A stretch of 64,000 nt of DNA from Diphasiastrum complanatum (GCA_029204225.1 CM055102.1:35084585-35148584); one strand, 5' to 3'. Shown: positions 1 through 9,396, counted from the stretch's first letter. Program-made: numbers and translations. The notes: generated by a model from the letters alone, not told the origin.

Positions 1-416
1 CCCAAAAGGGGATCTTTCATCCAAGTGGGAACTTTGCTCAGCCTTTTGGAGAAATACAAAATCACTCAAAGAGTATTTGTCATCCACTTAAGGAGAAAGT
101 TCATCCACTTAAGGAGAGTGTTCATCCACAGAAGTGGAGATTGTCAACAATACATAAACAGAACATTGTTAGTATTGCATATGCACAAGCCTCACAATTA
201 ACAAATGATTAGGTGTTATGATTTGATCCAAAATAGCTTCTTCTCAGTCTCTGATCTTCAATAGACCTGAAATATGCTTTTTATCCACAAGTTCAACTCA
301 CAAAACAAAGGTTAGTAAGATTTGATCAGCAATGCAATGCATAATCATGCTAGAACTTAATCAAACATCCAAATATCACCATAAATGGAAATCTTACTAA
401 GAATAACAACCAACTA

Positions 417-428
417 GCTCTGATACCA
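417..428 (-). other. Primer-binding site, initiator tRNA-Met type
   Basis: TGGTATCAGAGC on the minus strand, directly internal to the LTR end. This is the standard plant Copia PBS complementary to the 3' end of initiator tRNA-Met. Confidence 0.85.
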
Positions 429-1081
429 TGTGATAAAGTGGATCTTGAATGGATCCAAACTCTCAAAAGACTTGGCTAAGATCTTTGCACAACAAGCTAC
501 AAAAGCTAGAAATGGCAAAGCATCCTAATGCTACCTTTGATACACATGAACTTGACAAACCATTCAAGAGACAAAAGAAACTAATAAAAGGTACTGATGG
601 TAGCAAAAAACAATAGCATACCAGCCCTACAACAGCAGCCTACCACTTCTGGAAACCTCTTAAGATCATACACAAAAGCTTGAAGACAATACACAAAGCA
701 ATGCTCTCAATGGAGGAAGAAACTGTGACAATGATCTATTGATATCTCTCAACAATACAATAAGTTTCTCCAACCTGTTCTCCACGAATTCAGCCTAATA
801 TAGGTGAGAGAGATGACTCTCTCTCCTCTCTCTAAAACTTAGGACCCAATTTTAGGGCACAAGTAGTCTAAAATAGCCAATTTTGGCTTATATGTCCAAA
901 TAACATGATTTTGGTGTCATTTCGAAGGTCCTGAAGTTTGGGACTTCTTTGATATGAAATATATACTAAAATAATAGTATCTAGGCCTCTTTCACATGTG
1001 TGAAAGGTTAGATCCAAAACTATGTACAAAAATTGTCAATTTAGGCCTCAAAATAGCTAGGAAATGTTGACAATTTTCACA
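429..1081 (-). repeat. 5' LTR of the minus-strand Copia element
   Basis: Read on the minus strand the block begins TGTGAAAATTG (near 1081) and ends TTTATCACA (429) directly before the PBS, giving the usual TG...CA ends and a short inverted terminal TGTGA/TCACA. Length is about 653 bp. A TGTGAAAATTG start is also seen at 45,490, suggesting a related family. The CT-rich stretch near 805-830 (tctctctcctctctct) lies within the LTR. Confidence 0.65.
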
Positions 1082-1083
1082 AC

Positions 1084-1200
1084 AAATATGTTCACCTTGG
1101 CGATAATAGCACACAAGCTATTAAAGGTGAAGGCACTGTAAGATTAAGCTTTGCAAATGATCAATCTAAGATATTTTCTAAAGTCCTGTATGTACTGCTG
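1084..1200 (+). pseudogene. Copia protease / pre-integrase fragment, host of the insertion at 1-1081
   Basis: The translation contains VHLGDNSTQAIKGEG and LSFANDQSK and closely matches the Copia remnant at about 54,823-54,940, which has the same segment after its DSGAT protease motif. In Copia polyproteins this segment follows the protease active site and precedes the GAG-pre-integrase domain. The fragment is cut on the left by the LTR ending at 1081 and fades after 1200. It is a relic with no complete domain. Confidence 0.75.
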
Positions 1201-1281
1201 ATTTTATTTCCAATTCTTGTTACATCTTTTTTTTTCACCCATAACATGATGTGCGCATGCACGGAACCCCTATTTTGGAAT

Positions 1282-2648
1282 TCATAGCACAACATATAAT
1301 GTTTGACATGGCCTAGAATTGTCTTTTTTGGAAAGAATGAATGTTTTCATGAACATGTCTAGTTTCTTAATGAAAAGCATTGAACATTTAACTGGGTTGA
1401 AATTCCGTCTGTGCCATGATGGTGTTCCAGGGATCTCACGTGGCAAAGTGAATTTCAAAACGTTTTTGAAAATCTCTTCCTCATTTGCATGTGGATGTTT
1501 TGTGACAAAATCAATTATGTCTTTTTGCAACACAATAGATGGCACTTTTGTTGTGATCAAAATCACTTGTCTTATTTGATACATGACAAGTAAATATGGT
1601 GGGAATAATGTAAATGGCGAGAATAGTGTGGCGACTCTCATTTTTATGTAATCTATATAACGTATTTTGTCATCATAATACCCATGTCCAAATGGAAACA
1701 AGAATGGAAAGATTGCATTTTCTAAAGTGACAAATAATTTTTTTCCAAGCATGAATGACAAGCCAGACACGTTAGTTTTGAATATTGATGTCTCATTTTT
1801 TTCATGCGTTGAATTCCTTATTTGTAAATTTGAATATGTATATATGTCATTTTTTTGAATGTCATGTGCTTTGCTAAAAGGCATTATGTCCTTTAGCAAT
1901 ATGTACACTCGTTCGAATGGATCACTTTGCATGTTTTGAAATCTATCCATTTCTGTGTCCAACATTTTTTCAATTGATGCTAGCGATACGAATGGCAAGC
2001 TATGAGTCTGAGAGCCATATTCATATTAACCCAGAAACGTTTGCAAGATTGGATTATGCAAAACATTCTGCTCTAAAACATTTCATATCTCGACTGTGTC
2101 ATGATTCCTATCGCATCTGTTCAAATTGCAAACAATAACATTGTCAAATAGTGATCTCTTTTCAATGCGCCCTATCACAAACGAGTTAATGCGCCGCGTG
2201 ACATCTATTGAAACATCTATGACCGATAACAATTGCAAGTTCGATACATGTATTTTTAGAATGGTTTGTATATATGTAGAAGAAAAGAAGACTATGTATT
2301 TGATACGATCCGGATAAGCCTTACATAAAGGACATGTATGCCAACTTGTTTGGTTATCATCTGCATATGTATACTCCCACATAAATGTGTTGGCTATTGC
2401 ATATGGTGGGATACCTCGACCCATATTCTTAGCTTTCATGTCTTTCTTTGGGTTATCAAACAACACTTCATTAAGCCAAGGATTGCATCGCAAATATTTT
2501 TCCATAGATTTTGAAATCTAGCGATGTCGAACCACCCATCAGAGTAAGGCACGAATGTTTTTTTCTTTTTTTCCACGAATTTTTGTCTGGCCGCTTTGCG
2601 TCTTTCATTCAATGTGCGGCTTGATCGTAAATGTGACGGGTTTTGCAT
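1282..2648 (-). pseudogene. Decayed Helitron-type ORF (Helitron helicase-like N-terminal region)
   Basis: Three consecutive minus-strand reading frames (2648-2436, 2505-2083, 1998-1282) read as one broken protein of about 450 residues. Key signals are IPPYAIANTFMW (about 2415-2380), a CPLC pair near 2325, LFPFGHG (about 1695-1675), a following LLVMYQIRQVIL block, and IPGTPSWHRR (about 1445-1415). The order LFPxGxG, a basic R-Q block, then PGTPxxW matches the N-terminal Helitron_like_N region that precedes the Rep (HUH) nuclease of Helitron rolling-circle transposases. The HUH motif, helicase domain and terminal hairpin are not visible, and there are frameshifts and stops, so it is non-functional. 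It sits between Copia debris and plastid-derived DNA. The family call is from motif order only. Confidence 0.5.
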
Positions 2649-3099
2649 TCTCTACAATAGATTTATTATAGGAGATGCAAAAGAAACTCGAAGAATTTGG
2701 ACCTGTTTTCAAGATTTTGTAGATATCAATTTGCAAGTTGCTATCTTTTGCTTTTTGCCAAAGTATGATATGCTAAATTTTGCTGAATGCTATTTTGAAC
2801 TATCGCGCAAATGACAATAACATGAAACATCTATCATGTGTTAGTGAATGTCCAAATAAATATAAAAAATTAGCTAGCCTATGTACAAGGAAAACAAAAT
2901 TGTTTGCGAGAGAACTACTGACTGTAAAACAACAACTATTCCATACATTATCATCAATTTAATAAAACATATTGCATAACATGTCATTTTTCAGCACTAT
3001 TAGCATTTGTTAGAAAAATGTAGAAGCTAGGTGCTATTTTCTAATCAATTACGATATGGCTTGACAGGAGGCAGTTTTTTCTTTTCGTGATTATAATTC
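2649..3099. other. No gene recognised; probably decayed upstream part of the Helitron-type ORF
   Basis: AT-rich sequence. On the minus strand short stretches may continue the Helitron-type ORF upstream to about 2830, but stops are frequent. Nothing recognisable between 2830 and 3099 until the ndhA similarity begins. Confidence 0.4.
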
Positions 3100-3450
3100 G
3101 GGAGATTCTACTCAGTCCATGTTGTTTCTCAACAAAACTTACCAAGTTCGTCACTATCTGTAACGGTTCTATAGTCGGCTAGATGGAATCTTCTCCTCTC
3201 ATTCATACTGAATTTTGCTTAATTGAGATGGAATTTAACTAATGAAACTAGTGGGGTTTTTAGTATTACAATAGAAAACACAATTAGATTAGCAAAAGCT
3301 TATTTATTTTTGTTTATTTCTATCGCAATGAGATGGACTCTACCCAGAGTAAGAATGGATCAGCTGCTAGATCTTGGTTGGAAATTCCTCTTGCCCGTTG
3401 TTTTGGATAATCTATTACTAACAACTTCTTTTAAACTTTTTGTACTATGA
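3100..3450 (+). pseudogene. ndhA: ndhA pseudogene (plastid NAD(P)H dehydrogenase-like subunit 1, C-terminal part)
   Basis: ndhA encodes a membrane subunit of the plastid NDH complex in cyclic electron flow. The reading frame shows an LSVTVL block at about 3150 and then stops at 3170-3172 (tag) and 3220-3222 (taa). An open stretch from 3223 ends at the natural stop, with [28 protein letters not shown] and a final NLLLTTSF block. That is the C-terminal end of NdhA, including the conserved R-W-T-x-P-R-x-R-x-D-Q-L signature. Everything upstream (exon 1, intron, start of exon 2) is missing. With two in-frame stops it cannot function. Confidence 0.9.
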
Positions 3451-3545
3451 AATATTGATTAAAATAAACTCTTATAAATGTACAAATTGATTCAATTTGT
3501 AAGGTGAAGGATAGAAACCAAATAATTCATTCGAAGATATTTAAT

Positions 3546-3925
3546 ATGTTTTGTATGGACAGGGGACTCGAAATCTATGCTCAACAAGCAATTCAAGCTA
3601 CAAAATACATTCGTCAGAGTTTCACGGTGACCCTGGATCACATGAATCGTTTACCCATTACTATTCAATATCCTTATGGAAAATCAGCTTCAGCAGAGCG
3701 ATTTCACAGACGTATTCACTTCGATTCAACCAATGTATTGCTTGTGAAGCATGCGTTCATGTATGTCCAATTAATTTACCTATTGTTGATTGGGAATTCG
3801 AGAGAAACATAAAGAAGCAATTAAAAAATTACAGTACTGATTTCGAAGCTTGCATATTCTGTGGAAACTGCGTCGAGCACTGCGCTACCAAGTGTTTGTC
3901 AATGACCGAGAAATACGAACTTTGA
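3546..3925 (+). pseudogene. ndhI: ndhI pseudogene (plastid NDH 2x[4Fe-4S] ferredoxin-like subunit)
   Basis: NdhI carries the two 4Fe-4S clusters of the plastid NDH complex. An ATG at 3546 opens a frame with [16 protein letters not shown] and [13 protein letters not shown]. Near 3735 a one-base shift moves the reading into the next frame, which continues with the first cluster motif [12 protein letters not shown], the second [11 protein letters not shown], and the C-terminal LSMTEKYEL before the TGA at 3923-3925. The last cluster reads CATKC where the usual protein has CPTNC. Length (about 126 codons) is slightly shorter than plastid NdhI. The frameshift makes it a pseudogene. It follows ndhA after 95 bp, as in plastid genomes. 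Confidence 0.93.
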
Positions 3926-4270
3926 ATTCACGATCGCAATGAATTGAATCATGACCAGAGTGCTCTGGGATGTTTTCCCACATCATTGATTGCAGATTCT
4001 ACAATTACAGCTATTTTCGAGATTAATGCAATTACCTAGAAAAATTTTGGATGGATATTTTGATTAAAAAAAAGTCACCAATTTCTTGCACCAGGTTTAT
4101 AATTAAAAGTAAAAATAGAATTTATTTTTTAACCAACTTTGAATACAATAACGCATACAAGTCTCACTTCGTATCTTTGATTTGTAGGAAAAAAATAAAC
4201 GACAATGGGGCAATTCCTTGTTCGAGTCAACTAATAAATCTACGATAAAGAGGATTCTACTTCATTGTGA
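3926..4270 (+). other. ndhI-ndhG intergenic sequence, no gene
   Basis: No protein similarity recognised. Its position between ndhI and ndhG suggests expanded plastid spacer or later insertion. A 65-codon open frame at 4051-4248 shows no family resemblance and is not called. Confidence 0.5.
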
Positions 4271-4636
4271 ACATAACTAATTTGCCAAAACCATTTTATA
4301 AGGCTATTTTGATTCTTCTAGAGTCAGGTGTCATTCTAGGAAGTTGAAGAGTAGTTTTATTCACACATATAGTTTATTCTATTTTTTCATTAGGGTTGGT
4401 TCTCGTCCGTATATCTCTTTCATATCTCTTACTGAATGCAGATTCTGCAGCTGCTATACAAAGTCTAATTTATGTAGGAACCATAAATGTTGTAATTGTA
4501 TTCGTTGTTATGTTGATAAATAAGCCGCTCTTCTACATATTTGACTATACGAGATGATATTGCTTCAGCAGCTTGCACAAGGCTTTTTTGTTCACTAGTT
4601 TTTGTGATTCTGAATACAACATGGTTCGAAATAATT
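4271..4636 (+). pseudogene. ndhG: ndhG pseudogene (plastid NDH membrane subunit 6)
   Basis: The translated blocks [44 protein letters not shown] and CTRLFCSLVFVIL-TTWFEII follow the order of NdhG. In-frame stops occur near 4348 (tga in ILGS*RVV) and near 4545 in the loop region, plus frameshifts. The C-terminal third is missing because a deletion joins this gene to the end of ndhE at about 4637. The N-terminal methionine is degraded. Confidence 0.85.
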
Positions 4637-4702
4637 GGATTAGCCATCTATCGTAATAGAAAATCAATTCATATTGATGAATTTGATTTGTTGAAATGGT
4701 AA
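4637..4702 (+). pseudogene. ndhE: ndhE fragment (C-terminal end only)
   Basis: GLAIYRNRKSIHIDEFDLLKW followed by TAA at 4700-4702 matches the end of plastid NdhE, whose tail is a conserved Y-R-N-R-K-S segment ending shortly after a leucine pair. The upstream four fifths of ndhE and the end of ndhG are deleted, creating an ndhG-ndhE fusion point at about 4637. Confidence 0.8.
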
Positions 4703-5059
4703 TAGAGTCAGTTGAATCCAGATACTTTAATATAGCTATCTATTCATAGATGTTCAGATGTGTATTTAAAATTAACATTTTATTTTGATCAATAAATAAA
4801 AAATATTGTTTTAAGAGAATAAATTAATATTCTTTGCTATTGATTGGAACTATTGGTCATACCAGTAAGAATTTGAGTGTAAAAGTTCTTTTACTTCAGC
4901 AAGAAATAGATAATAGTTCTTGTTCCTTTCCTAATTCTCTACTAATATTAGGTTCACGGAAGGAACCTAATGCATGAATTATTGCCATTGGTGATATATT
5001 ATAGAATCTTACTGGATGTAAGGCTTATGATATCCAATCAATGGAAGTCAATTGATCCA
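4703..5059 (+). other. ndhE-psaC spacer, no gene
   Basis: AT-rich spacer with no recognised coding sequence, lying where the plastid ndhE-psaC intergenic region belongs. It contains a local echo: ggatgtaaggct at 5018 resembles the psaC segment ggatgtaaggct at 5148, which may be a short duplication. Confidence 0.45.
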
Positions 5060-5196
5060 ATGGCACATTCAGTAAGAACTTAGAATACATAACCTGGTTG
5101 TAGCTAGTGCGGAAGGGCTTGCCCTATAGTTGGGCCGGATGTAAGGCTAATCAAATTGCTTCTGCTTCAAGAACAGAAGACTGTGTAGGTTGTAGG
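5060..5196 (+). pseudogene. psaC: psaC pseudogene (photosystem I iron-sulfur subunit)
   Basis: PsaC holds the FA and FB 4Fe-4S clusters of photosystem I. ATG at 5060 begins M-A-H-S-V-R-T, then two stops, then a PGCS-CGRACP segment. After a small deletion the frame resumes with [19 protein letters not shown]. These align with the two cysteine clusters of PsaC, with cysteines lost from the first cluster and three in-frame stops. The similarity ends at about 5196, so the C-terminal third (the rest of cluster two) is missing. Position after ndhE agrees with plastid gene order. Confidence 0.85.
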
Positions 5197-5495
5197 ACAA
5201 CAGTTGTGAACCGTTTCAACATGAAACGACATATCACATACAGACACATAGTCTAATAGTTCATACATTAGCTTACGAACCATAGGGACTTTAATTGTTG
5301 CTGACGTGGCTGATTGTTTCACAGTGCCACTTGATCATGGATCTGTCCGGATCAGATCTTGATCACAATGAGATGTTTAACACACATTAACATGGCACAG
5401 AGTCTAGTTTAGCATATGCAATGGCGCTTTCACACAGTCATTTTAAGAGAGCTCTACACACATGCGCGCCATGCTTTTGTTGATTCCGGAGAAAA
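5197..5495. other. Boundary sequence between plastid- and mitochondrion-derived DNA, no gene
   Basis: I see no coding similarity. It includes ctgacgtggctg near 5303 (an ACGTGG core) but no context that would make it a promoter. Confidence 0.4.
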
Positions 5496-6226
5496 TTAAA
5501 CATGTTTCTCTTCCCCTTTCATTCCCAAAGCAAAGAAAGCGGGCTTTGCCCCAGCCACCGCTATCTTGGGTAACCCAAGATAATAGCTACCGAAAGGGCC
5601 GAAGGTTGCAGCCCCTTTTTCTACCTCTGCATAAGAAAAGGCAGAGAATAAAACCGAAGGAGCGAAGCTCTTCGCTTTTCTGGGCAGAGAAGAGAACGAA
5701 AATAAGAGGCCAATGATGGTCGTAGGTTCGAAGAGATTACGCAGAGAACACGTTTCCTTCTCTCGTGTTGCAAGTCCTCTTGCCAAGGAGCGATGCGAAG
5801 AAAGTGGGTGAGGAGCGGCGCATCTCTGATCCCAGGACTACGTCAATAGAGAGCATAGGGTCCACGATGTTTCTTCGTGTAGATAGTGGAGCATATTTTC
5901 GATTAAGGAAACAAAAGTTTTCATTGATTTGACCCACAATAAAAAGCTTCTTGGCGTTTTCCTCTCCTCGATTTTTCGCTTTATTATGAAGCGCAAAGCG
6001 TTTTCCGGGGCGTAGCACCCCTTCGATCCAACGTACTAAAGCAATCCAAGAAGAATGATTTGGGTCATATTCGATTCTTTCTACAATGCCCATAGACGAA
6101 GTGTTTCGTTTAAAATCAATTTCTCGCTGCAATCGCTTCGATCCACCTCCTCAATGAAAAACCGTAATACGTCCTGATGAATTTCTCCCGGCAGACCTCT
6201 TTTTAAAACTAAAAGTTGATTGTTTT
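5496..6226 (-). pseudogene. rpl2: Mitochondrial rpl2 pseudogene (ribosomal protein L2), nuclear mitochondrial DNA
   Basis: On the minus strand from about 6226 the frame reads KKRSAGRNSSGRITVFH, a TGA in place of the usual Arg, then [29 protein letters not shown] and [17 protein letters not shown]. This is the N-terminal L2 domain in its plant mitochondrial form. A shift near 5760 leads into a second frame with GLLFSFSSLP and IAVAGAKPAFFA, which is the plant-mitochondrion-specific internal insert of rpl2. The conserved C-terminal domain is absent. One stop, at least one frameshift and the missing 3' end make this a pseudogene. A transferred functional nuclear rpl2 would be expected to carry a targeting presequence; none is visible. 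Confidence 0.88.
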
Positions 6227-6464
6227 AGTGTTTTTCCCTCCCAGCCACTATTTATCATTGTGTATTTGCCTTTTTCTTTCATGTGAAGCATTAATAACAT
6301 CGAAAAACTTGTGAAGATACTTCGTGCCCGTGAGTTCCAATGCTTGTAACTGATCGCAGGTATCTGAAAGCTCCATTTCGTTCTGAGTAGACCTCCTCTT
6401 CTTCATGGTCTGGTATATGAGCGTTTCTAAGGTGCTGACATTTTTTCGGATTGACAGCTATTTT
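6227..6464. other. No gene recognised
   Basis: Flank of the rpl2 pseudogene; no coding similarity or clear repeat seen. Confidence 0.4.
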
Positions 6465-6590
6465 CTGAACTCGCTTGCTGCAAGAGTGAAAGTCTTCAAC
6501 GCGAATTCACTTGCTACAAGAGTGAAAACCTTCAACACCAATTCAATTGCTGGAAGATCGGTGAAAGTTCTTAATGCGAATTTACTGACA
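6465..6590 (+). repeat. 36-bp minisatellite, three to four units, in an 85-codon open frame
   Basis: The cores cttgctgcaagagtgaaa (6473), cttgctacaagagtgaaa (6510) and a diverged aattgctggaag (6545) recur about every 36 bp. Because 36 is a multiple of three, the open frame at 6405-6662 shows a 12-residue repeat of the form NSLAxRVKxFNx. The flanking residues are hydrophobic and lack any recognised domain. I regard it as a repeat that happens to stay open, not a demonstrated gene. Confidence 0.7.
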
Positions 6591-6700
6591 GGTGAAATAT
6601 ATATATTTTTTGTTATTATCTTCAACTTGACTCAGCAATATGCACACTACAATTGTTGTTAAAATGAGTTGGTCAGCATCTCCAGCGTAGATTTATCAGA

Positions 6701-6703
<3 letters not shown>

Positions 6704-6794
<91 letters not shown>
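6704..6794 (+). repeat. (TC)n microsatellite, ~91 bp
   Basis: Uninterrupted TC dinucleotide tract. A second tract, gtctctctc..., lies at 6865-6898, separated by a short stretch with two gtactg...gttct echoes. Confidence 0.98.
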
Positions 6795-6797
<3 letters not shown>

Positions 6798-6863
6798 TTG
6801 ATCTGAGTACTGGTTCTCTATATGTACTGAGTACCAGTTCTCGTTCTGATCTGACTTACTGGT

Positions 6864-6864
<1 letters not shown>

Positions 6865-6898
<34 letters not shown>
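6865..6898 (+). repeat. (TC)n microsatellite, ~34 bp
   Basis: Second pure TC tract, abutting the decayed end of the minus-strand extra ORF. Confidence 0.97.
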
Positions 6899-6900
<2 letters not shown>

Positions 6901-9396
6901 TCTTCTCCCTCAACAAATCTTTTCTTTAGCAAGCGATGCCAAATGATGTTGTGTGGGCTGCGTGAGAGAGACGTGAGAGAATAGACTGATTCAAATGATG
7001 TTGTGTATGCTGGGTGCGTGAGAGAGAGACGTGAGAGAAGAGGACTCATGCCGGCCTCAATCTCAGAGGTCTTAAATTTCAGAACCCATCCACCACGCGA
7101 GGACTCATGCAGATGTTGCTTTAAAAAAGTCTGGATCTGGTCCTCGACGCTGATGGGCCTTCTGAATAGAGGTCTTGTCCTTGATGAGGATGGACCCGCT
7201 TGTATTGCCGGTATGGTTGGCAGTTGATCTGCTATATCTGGAGCTCCTCTCTGGCCCATGCTCGAGTCAATCTATGTATCCATTGGTACAGCTTCTTGGC
7301 GCAGGGGGGAGAATTGCGGCATGACCGGGACGGGCATTTATGGTCCGGCTTCCAATACTTGAGTGGCTGCATTTTCATAGGCGGTGATGGTCTCTTTCAC
7401 CTTGGCTAACTCGGTTGAAGCTGCTCCTTTGAACCTATCAAAGCGACCTTGGGATCCCTGAAGGGCCACTTTGTATGTCTCCACTTTTTTAAATAAATAC
7501 GCAATCTCCGTCAGTGTGACCGGATGATCGGGTATTTGCGTTTGCAGATAGGCATCACGCTCAAGGATGGTCCCATCCAATTCACCTTGAAGCCGTGTGC
7601 GATCTTGTTCAACCATCTGTAATTGCCCCTTCAGTAACTACACCTGTTGCTTGGCATCTTGCACTACCTAATCTACCTGATCCTGTGCAGTTGTCAGGGT
7701 GTTTTGCAGGGAGCTGATGTAATTTTCCAAGCGATCAGCTTGTTGCTGGGCCAACTTCTTTTCACTTTCAGCCTTATCTTCATGTTGTTTGGCTATCTTC
7801 AACGCTCGATCCAGGTGGACAATTTTTTGGCTGATCAGAGTGTTTTCGAACCCCAAATCAGAGATTCTCTGTTCCATTTCCTTCTTATTCATCATAGACT
7901 GGATCACTTGCCCAAGGCTTGAAACCAACTCTAGAGCATCACCAGAATCGATGGTCGTGGTAGCGACAGCAGCAATAGGACCTGATGGTACTGTCCTTGG
8001 TTGGCATGGAATAGGTGCCACGGTCACTTTTTCTTCAAAAATATCCTCCTCTTCAAACCCTTCAGGCACTGTGGCGTCGAACTGTTTTGGTGATTTTACA
8101 GCTGTGTCGACCCGAAGTGTGGCTGGGCTCTCTTGTGTGTGAGGTTGTTGGCTGGCATCTTCGACACCAACGGTAGGTTCATGGATATGCCCGAATCCTC
8201 TTCCAGGGGATTGGGGTTTAAAGGGCGCTGAGCTTTGGGGCATTTCAAAGATTTCGGTGGTCCCAAGGGGGTCGGAATCATCGAACATATCCATGAAGAA
8301 CTGTGTGTTGGGTGAGGTTACTTTGGTGTGCAGGGGTGAGGCGGCCTAGGCAGCTGTGATGGGAATGGTAGGCCCAATGGTCATAGGGTATGGGAGCAGA
8401 GGCGAGTGAAGCATCAGAGGCGAGGGGAATGGGAAGTTCAGTGCGAACAATAGCAGGGGGTGGAAGCGCAGCTGACGAGGTATGCCTAGTGCGACGTCGT
8501 GACGTGGAAGGCGAGTCAGGAATTACGATCTCACTGCGTGGACGACGACGACTATGAGAACTTGAGACCTAATGAGATGACTTGGTCGGTGCTTCTTCGT
8601 AAACCGAAAGCACAGAATCCAGGTGGAAGCCATGGATTCTGTTTTCTATGTGAGAAGCGGCTAAGAGGGACAATAGAGAGCCAGCGGCGAATTGCTACTT
8701 AGTATTGGCCTTAATAGCTCGCTTGAGCTCACCAGAAACAGTCTTGAACCAGTTATATGGTTCAAGAGGGGCTTTGGCCAACTTGGTGTGGGACTCCAAT
8801 ATCTTGTGAAGGATTTGAGATGTGATGCGGTCTTTCCTGAGGTTGCCAACCATCAAGAAATGATTCAACAGCTGGTCAGCTGCATGGATGGAAGGCTCAG
8901 TGATGGCTTCCAGAAAGTAACCATCATTGGTCTAGTGCAAATCGTTGGTGAGGTCAGTGTGTGACTTGATGGCATGTTTGGCGTGCTTGTGATTGGGTGA
9001 GGCTTGCGTACCAGATGAGATTCCTATAGTTGCAAGTGCGGCCTCAGTGACGCGCACTTTGTGTGTGGCTCCTTGGAAGGTGATATAAAACTTGGATTTC
9101 TCTTCCTTCCACGTACTGAAGGCAAGAGTGATGCAATCCATATTGATACAACTCGAAAAGGCTCTCTCATGAATACCCATTGCAGTGAGTAGAGGCTCCG
9201 CAAGGGTCATCCACTGAGTGACCATGCTTGTGCTAGGAAGAATCATGATGTCCGTTGCAGATGGGACATCACGATGGATAGTATAGCGTGGAGACTGGGA
9301 AGTATCAGTAGAAGACATGATGATCAGAAAGGAATTATAAACGCGTGAAAGTGTATCAAAAGACAATGCAAAAAATTTGGAAGGCTTTGGTCGCAT
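6897..9396 (-). pseudogene. Unrecognised long ORF 3' of Gypsy pol (coiled-coil accessory ORF), broken
   Basis: Read on the minus strand this is one protein of roughly 830 residues. It starts at ATG 9396 or, more likely, at the MSSTD methionine at 9319. A one-base frameshift lies at about 8290. In-frame stops are at 8932, about 8698, about 8569, 7668, about 7640, 7338 and about 7275; nearly all are TAG. The N-terminal part has WKEEKSKFYITFQG and an AALATIGI segment, loosely like plant-mobile or Athila ORF1-type domains. Next come an Arg/Ser/Pro-rich region (about 8560-8330) and an acidic linker. A long heptad-like coiled coil follows (about 7900-7400, with IVHLDRALKIAKQHEDKAE and KKLAQQQADRLENY). 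The tail contains HESSRGGW near 7100, which recurs in copy G3 at 37,695. It lies directly after integrase on the same strand, so it belongs to the Gypsy element. I do not recognise its function. Confidence 0.6.

Larger units (their letters stand above)
1..1081 (-). mobile_element. 5' end of a minus-strand Copia-type LTR retrotransposon (runs off the window)
   Basis: The strand is set by a reverse-complement primer-binding site, gctctgatacca, at 417-428. The LTR lies to its right and untranslated leader to its left. No gag ORF is visible in 1-416, so the coding part must lie beyond the left edge. To the right, the LTR abuts a fragment of another Copia element (1084-1200), so this element inserted into older Copia DNA. 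No target-site duplication can be tested because the other end is missing. Copia assignment rests on the PBS and on LTR terminal similarity to the other Copia LTRs here (45,490 and 55,997), not on coding sequence. Confidence 0.65.
3100..5196 (+). other. Nuclear copy of plastid DNA (NUPT): ndhA-ndhI-ndhG-ndhE-psaC
   Basis: Five plastid gene remnants follow one another on the plus strand in the order of the plastid small single-copy region (ndhA, ndhI, ndhG, ndhE, psaC). All are damaged by stops, frameshifts or deletions, and each is diverged from the expected plastid protein, so this is an old insertion rather than plastid contamination. An internal deletion joins ndhG to the last 22 codons of ndhE. 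A mitochondrial rpl2 pseudogene lies 300 bp downstream. Confidence 0.85.

Noticed and set aside
1240-1265. gtgcgcatgcac hairpin as a Helitron 3' end
   Set aside because: No CTRR terminus follows at the expected distance on the minus strand, and the stem is only four or five pairs.
4051-4248. 65-codon frame between ndhI and ndhG
   Set aside because: No similarity to a plastid protein; AT-rich spacer.
5462-5716. Plus-strand 84-codon frame over the rpl2 pseudogene
   Set aside because: Shadow of the minus-strand rpl2 sequence.
3100-6226. Functional organellar genes or a plastid/mitochondrial contig
   Set aside because: All genes carry stops, frameshifts or deletions and are embedded between nuclear transposons.
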